Origin: Amycolatopsis acidicola
Lineage (GTDB): Bacteria > Actinomycetota > Actinomycetes > Mycobacteriales > Pseudonocardiaceae
Assembly: GCF_007713735.2 (NCBI RefSeq)
Contig: NZ_VMNW02000006.1
Location: forward strand, 62,001 to 126,000
Direction of reading: 5' to 3'
Length of the DNA: 64,000 bases
Within the stretch, counting starts at the first letter, position 1. Each line of letters begins with the position of its first letter. Positions 43,784-53,069 of the stretch are shown in pieces. The notes below the pieces were generated by a model that saw nothing but the letters and a program-made list of their open reading frames with translations, did no database searches and was not told the DNA's origin. The translations under genes were made by a program, and so were the position numbers.

Positions 43784-44668
43784 GTGCGCCCTGAAATGGA
43801 AAGCCGAGCAACGGATCCCAGTTGTGGTGAAAAAAATACTCGAACAGTGATCGTGACCGGTGCCGGCAGCGGTCTCGGCCGCGCAATATCCCTGCGCCTC
43901 ATCAGGGACGGCTATCGATGCATACTCGTCGGCCGCAATGTCGAAAATTTGGAGGCGACGAGAGCGGCGGCAGGCGCAGACGGCTCGCGCGCAACGGTAA
44001 TTTCCTGTGATGTTACCGACTCGACGGAAAGAGACTCGTTGCTCGATGCTTTACGGGAGAGCGGTTCTGAACTATTCGGCCTCGTGAACAACGCGGGAGT
44101 CGCCTTCGCGGAGCCATTCTTCGACGAATGCCTGCATGATTGGCGAAGCACAATGGAGACAAACTTGGAGGCAGTTTTCTTCCTGTCCCAACACGCGATA
44201 GATATTATGCGCAAGTATAACGCCGGACGAATCGTCAATATTTCCTCCGCGTACGGTGTTATTGCATTTAACAACAGTGGATACGGTTCACGGGCACCGG
44301 ATTCGTCTCCGGGCGATCGAGGTCCATTTCGACAATCAGCGTACGCCGCAAGCAAGGGAGGCTTGATTCACCTGACCCGTGATCTTGCCGCTACTGCGGG
44401 ACGCTGGGGAATCACCGTCAACACCATCAGTCCTGGTTCCATTCCACACTTCGACTCCCAGCGGAAAAGGACAGATCAAAGCGACAAGCCAAGGCTCGGC
44501 GAGTGCGTCGATCCCGAGATTCTCCGAAACCTCGCGGAACAAGTCCCGCTGCAACGACTCGGCACCGTCGGAGAGATCGCCGGCCCAGTTCGCTTCCTGC
44601 TGTCCGATGACGCGTCCTACATCACGGGGGCAAATATCGTCGTTGATGGGGGATGGAGTATCTGGTAG
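43784..44668 (+). CDS. SDR oxidoreductase, sugar-locus subfamily member 2
   Basis: 294 residues from GTG 43784 (or 290 from ATG 43796). Motifs: TGAGSGLGRAI, NNAG, SSAYGVIAFNNSGYGSRAP with the subfamily insert, QSAYAASKGG and VDGGWSIW at the end. It is the closest paralogue of the divergent SDR at 42551-43423. Third codon positions are markedly richer in A/T than in flanking genes (for example 44200-44350), pointing to recent acquisition. Confidence 0.85.
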   Translation: MRPEMESRATDPSCGEKNTRTVIVTGAGSGLGRAISLRLIRDGYRCILVGRNVENLEATRAAAGADGSRATVISCDVTDSTERDSLLDALRESGSELFGLVNNAGVAFAEPFFDECLHDWRSTMETNLEAVFFLSQHAIDIMRKYNAGRIVNISSAYGVIAFNNSGYGSRAPDSSPGDRGPFRQSAYAASKGGLIHLTRDLAATAGRWGITVNTISPGSIPHFDSQRKRTDQSDKPRLGECVDPEILRNLAEQVPLQRLGTVGEIAGPVRFLLSDDASYITGANIVVDGGWSIW

Positions 44669-44787
44669 TCGCCGAGAACAAGCGCCATGTCTACTCGAAT
44701 CACTTGGCCGGCCGACTCCCGGTGAAGAAGCCGGCGGCCTGAGGTACGCCGAGGCTTAACGAACCTCCCTTGCCGGGACGGCTGTCG

Positions 44788-44801
44788 GGAAGCAATGTTT
44801 C
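44788..44801. promoter_or_regulatory. Operator-like site GGAAGCAATGTTTC upstream of legB-like gene
   Basis: It matches 11 of 14 positions with both GAAATCATTGTTTC (43585) and GAAACCAGTGTTTC (54032), and lies 81 nt upstream of the legB-like start. The remaining 44669-44881 gap shows no gene. Confidence 0.4.
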
Positions 44802-44881
44802 CGGCACCGAAGCAGTGCGCTGAAGGCCGTCCATGACCTCTGGCCAAGATCACGCCAAGAATTCGCAACGAAGGGGACTTC

Positions 44882-45877
44882 GTGTCAACGCTCTCGAACA
44901 AAAGGGTGCTGGTAACCGGAGCAGACGGCTTCATCGGAAGTCATCTGGTCGAGAGACTGATCGAGGAGTCGGCTTCCGTCCGGGCATTCTGTATTTACAA
45001 CTCGAACGGCTCCTGCGGATGGCTTGATGAACTGGCCGAGGAAAAGTTCGACGCCGTGGACATCACCCTCGGCGACATCCGGGACAGCAGGGCCGTCCGG
45101 AACGCCATCGCCGACGTCGATGTCGTCTTCCACCTGGCCGCTCTGATCGCGATCCCCTACAGCTACCAGGCACCGGAATCGTTCGTCGACACCAACATCA
45201 GCGGCACACTCAACGTGCTGGAGGCTGTTCGGGATCGCGACGGTGTCCGGATGGTGCACACGTCGACAAGCGAAGTCTACGGAACGCCAGAGACCGTACC
45301 GATCCGGGAAGATCACCCGATTCGCGGCCAGTCGCCGTACTCCGCGACCAAGATCGCCGCCGACCAGATGTGCGAGGCCTATGCAAGGTCGTTCGGGGCC
45401 GATGTCGTCATCCTTCGGCCGTTCAACACGTTCGGGCCAAGGCAATCGGCCCGCGCCGTGCTCCCGACGATACTGACCCAGTTGCTGGCGAATCAGCAGC
45501 GGATCCGGCTCGGCAATCTGACGCCTCGTCGCGACCTGACCTTTGTCGCGGACACCGTGGACGGATTCATGAGGATGGCCGAAAGTGACGTACCCAACGG
45601 GACGCTGATCCAGCTCGGGACTGGCCAAACCGTGTCCATCGGCGAGCTCTTCGACCTCTGCTGCAAGATCACGGGCAGCAACGCGACAATTGTCACCGAG
45701 GCCGAACGCATGCGCCCTGATGCCAGCGAAGTCCAGATCCTGCTGTCCGACCCGAGTAGAGCCAAGGACCTCATCGGGTGGGTCCCCACATACACGCTGG
45801 AGGATGGGCTGCGCCGGACCGCCGACTGGCTGGCGCCCCGCGTCGACGCGAAGAAGGCTGCCAGGTACCAGCGGTGA
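44882..45877 (+). CDS. legB: NAD-dependent sugar-nucleotide 4,6-dehydratase, LegB-like
   Basis: 331 residues from GTG 44882 behind AAGGGG. An extended SDR: TGADGFIGSHLVERL, FHLAALIAIPYSY, HTSTSEVYGTPETVPI with YSATKIAADQM (Tyr-x3-Lys) and the LRPFNTFGPRQSARAVLPTI segment typical of LegB/UDP-GlcNAc dehydratases. In the legionaminic pathway LegB converts GDP-GlcNAc to the 4-keto-6-deoxy sugar. It overlaps the legC-like gene (GTGA), so the keto product is handed to the aminotransferase. Confidence 0.8.
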   Translation: MSTLSNKRVLVTGADGFIGSHLVERLIEESASVRAFCIYNSNGSCGWLDELAEEKFDAVDITLGDIRDSRAVRNAIADVDVVFHLAALIAIPYSYQAPESFVDTNISGTLNVLEAVRDRDGVRMVHTSTSEVYGTPETVPIREDHPIRGQSPYSATKIAADQMCEAYARSFGADVVILRPFNTFGPRQSARAVLPTILTQLLANQQRIRLGNLTPRRDLTFVADTVDGFMRMAESDVPNGTLIQLGTGQTVSIGELFDLCCKITGSNATIVTEAERMRPDASEVQILLSDPSRAKDLIGWVPTYTLEDGLRRTADWLAPRVDAKKAARYQR

Positions 45878-46995
45878 TACCCCTGATCATCCCCGCTCTG
45901 TTCGGCCGAGAGGCCGCCTATCTTCGGCAATGTGTCGAGACCAACTACGTCTCGTCGGCAGGCCCGTTCGTGACGCGCTTCGAGCAGGTCTTCGCAGACC
46001 GCACCGGCAGTCGGCACGCAGTCGCCTGCTCCAGTGGCACCGCGGCCCTCCACGTCGCATTGCAGCTGGCGGGCGCCGGCCCCGGTGTGCTGGTCGCGGT
46101 GTCCGACTTCACCTTCATCGCGTCGGCGAATGCGATCAGCTACACCGGCGCCGACCTGCTTCTCGTGGACAGCGAACCGGTGACCTGGAACATGAACACC
46201 GAGCTACTCCACGACGAGATCAGCCGGCGGGCCCGCCTGGGCGAACGCATCCCTGGCCTGATCGAAGTGGTGCACGTGCTCGGACACCCGGCAGATATGG
46301 AACCGCTGCTCGCCATCCGAGAGGAGTACGGCATCGGAATAGTCGAAGACGCAGCCGAATCGTTCGCCGCATCATGGCTCGAGGGGCGTTGTCGTGGCCG
46401 ACAGGTAGGTACGGTAGGCGAGATCGGTTGTTTTTCGTTCAACGGGAACAAACTGATCACCACCGGTGGTGGCGGAATGCTGGTCAGCGACAGCCCCGAG
46501 CATGCGACAGCCGCCAGACACCTTACAAACCAGGCGAAGAAGTCGGACCACGAATACCAACACGACGTCGTCGGATACAACTACCGGCTCTCAAACATCG
46601 CAGCCGCGTTGGGAGTCGCGCAACTCGAGAACCTCGATGACATCCTTCGGAAGAAGCGCGACCAAGCCGACTTGTACGCCGAGGAACTTCGCCCGCTTCC
46701 GGTGACGCTACCTCCCAACGCATCCTGGGCGACCCCTACGTTCTGGTTGTATTCGATCCTCCTCGACGAAGCCCGGCCCGATCACGTCATCGCCCAGTTG
46801 CTCGACGCTCAGATCCAGACTCGGCGGCTCTGGCCTCCGCTCCATCGACAGGCTCCCTACGCGTCCACAGAACGGCTCGGCGGAGGCGTCGCCGACGACA
46901 TCTATGCGCGAGGGTTGTCGCTGCCGAGCACCACCGGGCTGTCGACGGATGACCAGCGCAGGGTGGCCACCGAGCTGCAAAAGATCCTCTCCTAA
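45874..46995 (+). CDS. legC: DegT/LegC-family sugar aminotransferase
   Basis: 373 residues from GTG 45874. LegC/DegT marks: QCVETNYVSSAGPFVTRFEQ, then CSSGTAALHVALQLAG, EDAAESFAASW (Asp holding PLP) and SFNGNKLITTGGGGML with the Schiff-base Lys. It aminates the C4 keto group of the 6-deoxy sugar made by LegB. Overlap with legB and the 18-nt gap to the next SDR indicate one transcript (44882-48859). Confidence 0.85.
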   Translation: MIPLIIPALFGREAAYLRQCVETNYVSSAGPFVTRFEQVFADRTGSRHAVACSSGTAALHVALQLAGAGPGVLVAVSDFTFIASANAISYTGADLLLVDSEPVTWNMNTELLHDEISRRARLGERIPGLIEVVHVLGHPADMEPLLAIREEYGIGIVEDAAESFAASWLEGRCRGRQVGTVGEIGCFSFNGNKLITTGGGGMLVSDSPEHATAARHLTNQAKKSDHEYQHDVVGYNYRLSNIAAALGVAQLENLDDILRKKRDQADLYAEELRPLPVTLPPNASWATPTFWLYSILLDEARPDHVIAQLLDAQIQTRRLWPPLHRQAPYASTERLGGGVADDIYARGLSLPSTTGLSTDDQRRVATELQKILS

Positions 46996-47013
46996 ACCCA
47001 GGTCTGGTCTCTC

Positions 47014-47820
47014 ATGAATGATCCGAACGAAGAAGGTTCAGCCAAGCTCGCAGTGATCACCGGTGGCGGCAGAGGTATCGGGCGCGCTGTCACGGAACGC
47101 CTGATACAGGACAAGTGGGCCTGTCTCATTGTCGGGCTCGAAGAAGAGGATCTTCGAGACACCGCGGCCCACGTAACGTCCCTCGGAGGGACTTGCGTAG
47201 ACCACGTCTGCGACATTGCCGAAGAAGCCGGACGTGCGTCCATCGCCCGCCACGTCGAGGAACTGGGCACTCCTTTGAAACTCCTGGTGAACTGCGCCGC
47301 GCAATGCACCCCAATGCCTGTTTTCGGGCAGTCCCAGGAAGCCTGGATCACCGAAGTTTCCACCAACCTGATTTCAGCTTCACTCCTCGCCGGGTGGGCG
47401 ATCGAAAACATGCACAGGAATCGTGCCGGCGTGGTGATCAATGTCGGTTCGATCTATGGCTCGCTCGGCCTCAACAACACGTTTTACCCCGGCGTCTACC
47501 CCGACGAAGGCCAACCGGGACCGCTCCGCGCTCCGGCCTACCACGCGACCAAAGGCGGAATCGCCGCACTCACTCGCGAACTCGCCGTGGCTGCAGGGAA
47601 ATGGAACATCCGAATCAACACTGTGTCACCGGGCATGATCAGGACAGCTGAGCGGCCGATTCCTGCCGAACAGACGAGGCTACTGGAGTCGGCGACCCCG
47701 CTGGCACGGCTCGGTACCCCCGCGGAGGTCGCGGCAGTAATCAACTTCCTGGCTTCGGATGAGGCGTCGTTCGTCACCGGCGCCGAATGGATCGTCGACG
47801 GTGGCTGGTCAGTTTGGTAG
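47014..47820 (+). CDS. SDR oxidoreductase, sugar-locus subfamily member 3 (PtmA-like)
   Basis: 268 residues. TGGGRGIGRAV, NCAA in place of NNAG, VGSIYGSLGLNNTFYPGVYP (the shared insert after the Ser strand), PAYHATKGG and a VDGGWSVW end. PtmA of Campylobacter is an SDR of legionaminic biosynthesis with a similar region, so a sugar substrate is likely. It follows legC by 18 nt and precedes an NAD-dependent epimerase by 40 nt. Confidence 0.85.
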   Translation: MNDPNEEGSAKLAVITGGGRGIGRAVTERLIQDKWACLIVGLEEEDLRDTAAHVTSLGGTCVDHVCDIAEEAGRASIARHVEELGTPLKLLVNCAAQCTPMPVFGQSQEAWITEVSTNLISASLLAGWAIENMHRNRAGVVINVGSIYGSLGLNNTFYPGVYPDEGQPGPLRAPAYHATKGGIAALTRELAVAAGKWNIRINTVSPGMIRTAERPIPAEQTRLLESATPLARLGTPAEVAAVINFLASDEASFVTGAEWIVDGGWSVW

Positions 47821-47860
47821 CCCGGCCCTGTCCGCACGAAAACCAAAGATAGGAACCACG

Positions 47861-48859
47861 ATGAGGATACTGATCACCGGGATAACCGGACGAGTCGGCT
47901 CCACCTTGGCTCCCATGCTCATCGATCGCGGCCATCGGGTCCGTGGCATGGTGCGCTCGCGAAGCGCGATCGCAGCCCGACGAATACCCGAAGCTGTCGA
48001 CCTCCACGAGTCCTCCCTCTCAGACAGCGACGGGATCGCAAAAGCCGTATCCGGCGTGGACGCCGTTGTACATCTCGCGGCACAGATCGTCATGGGCGAT
48101 ACGCTAACGGCCGATTATTTCGACACGAACGTGATGGGCACACTACGCCTGCTCGAGGCGGTCGCGATTCAGAAAAACAACGTGCATTTCGTCTATGCCA
48201 GCACAGACAACACATACGGCCCAGGGGAAGTGAAGGCGAATCCGGTCGACGAGACCCACGAGCAGATTCCCGGCGACTATTACGGCACCTCCAAAGTTCT
48301 CTCAGAGCACCTAGTCCGGAACTACCAGAAAATTCACGGATTCGACTACACAATCCTTCGTTACGGCTCCGTCATCACCCCGGACGAGGCCGCGCACCTG
48401 TACCGTCTCGATTGGGCAAAGGCGTTCCTGCAAGCTCAGCTCGACGCCGGGAAGCGAAGCAATCTCGCCCGGCTATTCGAACCGCATTCCGATGCTGTTG
48501 AAAAAAGTTTAAAGGACTCTTTCTGGCAGCAGCCGGGCAACCCCGCCGTCATCCTGGATGGCCCCGGCGGTTCGCCCTGGTCGATTCATCTGACGGATGT
48601 ACGTGACGCTGCGCAGGGCACGGTTCTCGCCATTGAGAACGAGCAGGCTCGAAACGAATCCTTCAACGTGGTGGGACCTCGGTCGACCAGCTTTTCGGAA
48701 GGAGCCAAGAACATCGCCGCTCAATTCGAGGTAGGTACTGTCAGCACCGAACTCCCCATGACGCTGGCGTTCGAGTTGTCCACCGCCAAGGCCCGTCGAC
48801 TGCTCGGCTACCGGCCGACCTACGACTTCGCCGCGTCGCTTGTCAGCCGGGCCCGCTGA
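47861..48859 (+). CDS. NAD-dependent epimerase/dehydratase (paralogue of 54124-55194)
   Basis: 332 residues from ATG 47861 behind AGGAACC. Extended SDR: TGITGRVGSTLAPML, VHLAAQIVMGDTL, YASTDNTYGPGE and GDYYGTSKVLSEHLV with the Tyr-x3-Lys pair. The C-terminal part has GSPWSIHLTDVRDAAQGTVL. The same motifs, in the same order, occur in the protein at 54124-55194. The last 40 bases overlap the legG-like gene tail to tail. Confidence 0.8.
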   Translation: MRILITGITGRVGSTLAPMLIDRGHRVRGMVRSRSAIAARRIPEAVDLHESSLSDSDGIAKAVSGVDAVVHLAAQIVMGDTLTADYFDTNVMGTLRLLEAVAIQKNNVHFVYASTDNTYGPGEVKANPVDETHEQIPGDYYGTSKVLSEHLVRNYQKIHGFDYTILRYGSVITPDEAAHLYRLDWAKAFLQAQLDAGKRSNLARLFEPHSDAVEKSLKDSFWQQPGNPAVILDGPGGSPWSIHLTDVRDAAQGTVLAIENEQARNESFNVVGPRSTSFSEGAKNIAAQFEVGTVSTELPMTLAFELSTAKARRLLGYRPTYDFAASLVSRAR

Positions 48860-50022
48860 CAACTGATACCGACATCGAAGAATGTTTTCACGCACAAGTC
48901 TTGCAATTCCAGCTCCCGCAGTACCCGCGCTATCGCCGGTCCTGCCCCACCTTGCCCGTACTTCGACTCCGCATTGTCCGTTACGGCGCGGTGGGCGGGC
49001 CCCAGCGCATACCGGATCGCGGCGGCGACCTCGGAGGTGGACTCCGTGCAGTCGATCACGGAGTCCGCACGAGGTCGGCCTGCCTGCCGCTTGCCGATGT
49101 TGACGGTCGGCGTGCGCAGGAATGGTGCTTCGACCAGCCCGCTCGACGAGTTGCCCAGCACGAGGTCGGCATGCTTCACCAGGCTCAGATAAGGCACCTG
49201 CCCGAGCGACGACCTGAAGGTGGCCCTCGCCGCGTGTCCACGGACGAAGGCATCGATGAGTTCGGCGACCTGCCCGCCCCCGTGATCGACGTTCGTCCCG
49301 GTGAAGACCACATAGCTGTCCGGAAAGAGCTCGAGTGCCTCGAGCATCGCAACGGCACCGCGGGTGCTCGCCTCAGGGGCAGCGGTAACCGGATGATAGG
49401 TAGCGACGATCAACTGTTCACTCGGAGGCAGCCCCAGCTCTTTCGACAGAGCCGCCCTTCCGACGAGCGTGACACGCTTGATGGTGTCCAGGCCCGGTGC
49501 GCCGACTTCGAAGACCCGGTCGGGAGGTTCACCCAGTTGAATCACCCGGTTGCGAAACTCGCCGTTGGCCGTGAAATGGACGTGCGCCAGCTTCGACACC
49601 GCGTGGCGGACCGAGTCGTCGACGGCACCGACCGTCAATTCGCCGCCGCCGATATGGGCCAGCGGGATCAGTTTCAGCGCCGCGGTGACCGCTGCCGCGA
49701 GCGCTTCATAACGGTCACCGAGAACGACTACGATGTCCGGGCTCAACCTGTCGAAGGCCTGCACATACCCGAGGACGTTGAGTGCGAGTGATTTCACCGT
49801 CGCGGTCGCGGTGTCGCTCGCTAGTACAGTCTCGACATTTTCGTCGATTTCAAATCCGTCAACAAGAATCTGCCCTGCTGTCCATCCCTGCACAGGAACT
49901 AAATGTCCACCTGAAGCCACGATGCGCAACTCGAGCTTCGGGTCGTCACGAATGGCCAGCAAAACCGGAAGCAGCGGACCGTAGTCGGCACGTGAACTGG
50001 TGACGACACATATACGTCGCAT
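48820..50022 (-). CDS. legG: Hydrolysing NDP-sugar 2-epimerase, LegG/NeuC-like
   Basis: 400 residues. The NeuC/LegG start is RRICVVTSSRADYGPLLPVL. It continues with DIVVVLGDRYEALAAAVTAA, LAHIGGGELTVGAVDDSVRH, HFTANGEFRNRVIQLGE, an EVGAPGLD segment, GNSSSGLVEAPFLRTPTVNI and KRQAGR. LegG removes GDP from the diacetamido-6-deoxy glucosamine donor with C2 inversion, giving the free manno sugar that LegI normally condenses with PEP. No LegI is visible here. Confidence 0.85.
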   Translation of the reverse strand: MRRICVVTSSRADYGPLLPVLLAIRDDPKLELRIVASGGHLVPVQGWTAGQILVDGFEIDENVETVLASDTATATVKSLALNVLGYVQAFDRLSPDIVVVLGDRYEALAAAVTAALKLIPLAHIGGGELTVGAVDDSVRHAVSKLAHVHFTANGEFRNRVIQLGEPPDRVFEVGAPGLDTIKRVTLVGRAALSKELGLPPSEQLIVATYHPVTAAPEASTRGAVAMLEALELFPDSYVVFTGTNVDHGGGQVAELIDAFVRGHAARATFRSSLGQVPYLSLVKHADLVLGNSSSGLVEAPFLRTPTVNIGKRQAGRPRADSVIDCTESTSEVAAAIRYALGPAHRAVTDNAESKYGQGGAGPAIARVLRELELQDLCVKTFFDVGISCQRARLTSDAAKS

Positions 50023-50170
50023 ACTTCGAATCCTCTATCCCGAAATTTTGCCCGGCTACGCTGCCGAAACCCTTCCAGAGGAGTAGACTCCCGCGAAAGA
50101 GGCGATTTTTACAGCTGCGCGCACAGCTTAATTCCTTGCGTGGTCGTGGCCGATTGATCAGGAGGTCCTG

Positions 50171-51112
50171 ATGTCGATACGGATTGGCGTTATCGGAACG
50201 ACGAACAGTCATGCTTGTCAGTACATCGGACTGCTGAACGGCTGGCGGCAAGACATCCCCTTCCCGCAACGGCTTCCCGATGGCCGGCCCAGCGGGATGA
50301 TGCACCAGGCGTTCGGCACCCATCTGCGCGAGGCATCCCGGCTCTTCCCGGAGAGTCTGGATTTCGGTGGTGCGCGGGTGACTCGGTTGTGGTCCGAATC
50401 CGCGGAGGACGCCAAGCTGATGGAGCTCGCGTGTGACGTGGAAATCGTGGCCACGCCGGCTGATGCCGCACAGAATGTGGACGCGGTCATGGTCTTGTCC
50501 GAAGATCCCGCGCAACACCTTGCGCACAGCGAGCCAAGCTTGACCGCGGGCTTGCCGACGTTCGTCGACAAGCCGCTCGCGGCCGACGAAGCCGAGGCAG
50601 AGGCGATTGATTCGCTCGCACGACGCCACGGGGTGCCGTGGTTCACGGGATCGGCTCTCCGTTTCGATGCGGCGCTGGACGGCCTGGCCCAACTGGTGGA
50701 GCAGAGTTACGGTGGTGTGCAGAGCATTTACGTCCAGTGCCCCCTTCGGGCAAGGCTCTACGCGAGTCATGCGGTCGAGGTTGTCGGCAAGGTCATGAAG
50801 AGCTTCCACGCGGTGAAAGTCTCGGGCTTGAGCACGGCGAACAATGATGTCGTCGTCATCGATTTCGCCGACGGGCGCAGCGCGACGTTGGAGAACAACG
50901 GCGCCGTGGAACGCATGAGCTACGTGGCCGTGCTCCAGAGCAGGCTCCGCGAGCACATCTGGACCTGCGAAGACGTAGGCCTCATGAACACCCGGTTCCT
51001 GAAAGCCTTCCTCGGTTTCGCCCGGTCCGGGGTGCCGCCGGTGTCCCCTGAAGAATGCCTCGCCTCGTTCCGCCTGACGAAGCACGTCCACCAAAGTCTC
51101 GGACAAGCCTGA
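50171..51112 (+). CDS. Gfo/Idh/MocA-family oxidoreductase
   Basis: 313 residues behind a perfect AGGAGGTCCTG ribosome site. The N-terminal Rossmann strand is IRIGVIGTTNSHACQYIGLL. It continues with a long LWSESAEDAKLMELACDVEI, then PSLTAGLPTFVDKPLAADEA, in which FVDKPLA is the family EKP motif with the catalytic Lys. GTTNSHA is a looser GxGxxG than usual. Such enzymes oxidise or reduce sugars and inositols with NAD(P). It is divergent from legG. Confidence 0.8.
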   Translation: MSIRIGVIGTTNSHACQYIGLLNGWRQDIPFPQRLPDGRPSGMMHQAFGTHLREASRLFPESLDFGGARVTRLWSESAEDAKLMELACDVEIVATPADAAQNVDAVMVLSEDPAQHLAHSEPSLTAGLPTFVDKPLAADEAEAEAIDSLARRHGVPWFTGSALRFDAALDGLAQLVEQSYGGVQSIYVQCPLRARLYASHAVEVVGKVMKSFHAVKVSGLSTANNDVVVIDFADGRSATLENNGAVERMSYVAVLQSRLREHIWTCEDVGLMNTRFLKAFLGFARSGVPPVSPEECLASFRLTKHVHQSLGQA

Positions 51113-51161
51113 GGGTTGGGCGCTGGTGGCGACACACTCCGGGCCACCAGCGCTCACGCCG

Positions 51162-51953
51162 TCACCAGACGGTCCAGCCTCCGTCCACCACGATCTCGGA
51201 TCCTGTGATGTAACTTGCTTCGGGCGAAAGCAGGAAGTTGATCGCGCCGGCGATCTCCGCCGGACGACCGAGGCGGCCCATCGGCGTCATTTCTTCGAAT
51301 TTCCGCAGGTAGTCGGACTCGAATTCGTGTTTCTCCACCTGGATCATTCCCGGAGACACCGTGTTCACCCGGACACCCATCGGCGCGGCAGCGACGGCGA
51401 GCTCCCGGGAGAGCATCCTGAGCGCCCCCTTCGATGCCGCGTAGGAGACGTCTCTCGTCGGGCCTTCTGCCGACGACGCCGGGAATCGATCGGCGTACAG
51501 CCGGTTGTTCAACGCCACCATCCCGTAAACGGACGCCACGTTGACGATCGCGCCGCCCGACTCCGACATCCGTTCGATGGCTTCGAAGGCGAGAAAAGCC
51601 GCGGACTCGAGGTTCAGCGAGAAGTTGCCCTGCCATTTCTTCAGATCCTGGTCGAACAGCGGCGCAAGGTTCGAGTCACCGGCGTTGTTCACCAACGCGC
51701 TCAGACACGACTCCTGGACGTCGACCACCTCGAAGATCTTCTCACGCCCCTCGACGGTGGTGATGTCAGCCGGAACCGGAACCGCCTTCCCGCCACGTCC
51801 GGTGATGCATTCGACCGTCTCATCGAGTTTTTCCTTGCGGCGCCCGACCACGAGGCACTCGTAACCGGATTCGGACAGGCGGATTGCTGTCGCGCGCCCG
51901 ATCCCGGTTCCACCACCGGTGACCACGGCCAACCGCCCGCGATCGACTCCCAT
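51162..51953 (-). CDS. SDR oxidoreductase, sugar-locus subfamily member 4
   Basis: 263 residues, start ATG 51953 behind GGAGGAGG. TGGGTGIGRAT, NNAG, VASVYGMVALNNRLYADRFP (the shared insert), VSYAASKGALRML (Tyr-x3-Lys) and a VDGGWTVW end. It is downstream of, and on the same strand as, the threonine-synthase-like and deacylase genes, 18 nt after the former, so those three are probably one transcript. Confidence 0.85.
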   Translation of the reverse strand: MGVDRGRLAVVTGGGTGIGRATAIRLSESGYECLVVGRRKEKLDETVECITGRGGKAVPVPADITTVEGREKIFEVVDVQESCLSALVNNAGDSNLAPLFDQDLKKWQGNFSLNLESAAFLAFEAIERMSESGGAIVNVASVYGMVALNNRLYADRFPASSAEGPTRDVSYAASKGALRMLSRELAVAAAPMGVRVNTVSPGMIQVEKHEFESDYLRKFEEMTPMGRLGRPAEIAGAINFLLSPEASYITGSEIVVDGGWTVW

Positions 51954-51971
51954 GATTCCTCCTCCGGTTGG

Positions 51972-53069
51972 TCAGCGGCTCGCACGCTGACGCAGCGTTC
52001 CGAACCAGCCTTCGATCTCCTCGGAGACCCGCTTCAACTCCACCAACGGGAACTTGTCCGCTCGTTCGGCCATCCGGCCCAGGTCCTTCCATCCGGCCCC
52101 GCTCAACACGAGTACCGGGTGGTCTCCAGCCCCCACACGGTCTTCAGCGATGTCGCGGACGAGCGAAGCCAACGAGGCAGCGGACGCCGGTTCGACGAAG
52201 ATGCCTTCGGTTTCGGCCAACAGCTGTTGCGCGGCAAGAATCGCATCGTCGTCCGCTGCGGTTCCCCACCCATCCGACGACTTCACGGCCAGCGCGGCGA
52301 CGATCCCGTCCGGCGGCTGGGGGATTTGGAGTGCGGAGATGTCGCAGTGGCACGCCGGAACCTGCGGTTCGGGGATCTCCTGCCGCAGGAATTCCACGAT
52401 CGGCGCGCATCCCGTCGGCTGACAAGCAATCACCTTTGTCGGCATCGTGCGCCTCGCGAGACCACGAGCGATCGCGGTCAACAGTCCGCCGCCACCGGTT
52501 GGCACATACACGTGGCTCATCGTGGGCGCCTGTTCGGCCAACTCGTAGGCAAGGGTGTCGATACCGCGCATGCCATCCGGGTTGTAGGCGTGCGCGGTGA
52601 CTCCGAGGTACAGGTCGAACCGATCGGCAGCGGCCCTGACCTGCTCCAGCAGATCCTTGTCGCTGTTGGACTTCGACTGACGTCCGACCCCGTCGACGGC
52701 GACGACGCCTATCCCGTATGGCGCCAGTGGTAACCGCTTTTCCGGCGGTGCCGATGCCACGAGGCACAGGAACCCGGGAAGCCGCGCACGCACACCGTAC
52801 GCCGCCATGGCCAGGCCCGCGTTACCTGACGAAGTGGCTATCCACCCTGGGTTGCCGCGGTCGAGGGCGAGCGACATGGACATCGCCGCCACCCGATCCT
52901 TGTATGAACCGGTCGGGTTCTGCGACTCCATTTTCGCTGACAGTCGCTCGATGCCCAGCTGTCGAGCGAGCGTGGTGAGCTCCAGCAGCGGAGTATCACC
53001 GGCCCCCAACTCGACGAAATCGTCGACCGGGGGCAGCTCGGCAGCGAACCTGCTCATTCCCCTAGGCAT
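51972..53069 (-). CDS. Threonine-synthase-like fold-type II PLP enzyme
   Basis: 365 residues from ATG 53069 (ATG 53057 also possible). The PLP Lys is in QNPTGSYKDRVAAM; TSSGNAGLAMAAYG follows the Ser-Gly-Asn pattern; PTGGGGLLTAIARG is the phosphate loop; VEPASAASLASL ends the core. Relatives include threonine synthase, diaminopropionate synthase and cysteate synthase, all beta-replacement or elimination enzymes. No homoserine kinase or dehydrogenase is near, so a specialised amino acid is more likely than threonine. It overlaps the deacylase gene by eight bases. Confidence 0.8.
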   Translation of the reverse strand: MPRGMSRFAAELPPVDDFVELGAGDTPLLELTTLARQLGIERLSAKMESQNPTGSYKDRVAAMSMSLALDRGNPGWIATSSGNAGLAMAAYGVRARLPGFLCLVASAPPEKRLPLAPYGIGVVAVDGVGRQSKSNSDKDLLEQVRAAADRFDLYLGVTAHAYNPDGMRGIDTLAYELAEQAPTMSHVYVPTGGGGLLTAIARGLARRTMPTKVIACQPTGCAPIVEFLRQEIPEPQVPACHCDISALQIPQPPDGIVAALAVKSSDGWGTAADDDAILAAQQLLAETEGIFVEPASAASLASLVRDIAEDRVGAGDHPVLVLSGAGWKDLGRMAERADKFPLVELKRVSEEIEGWFGTLRQRASR

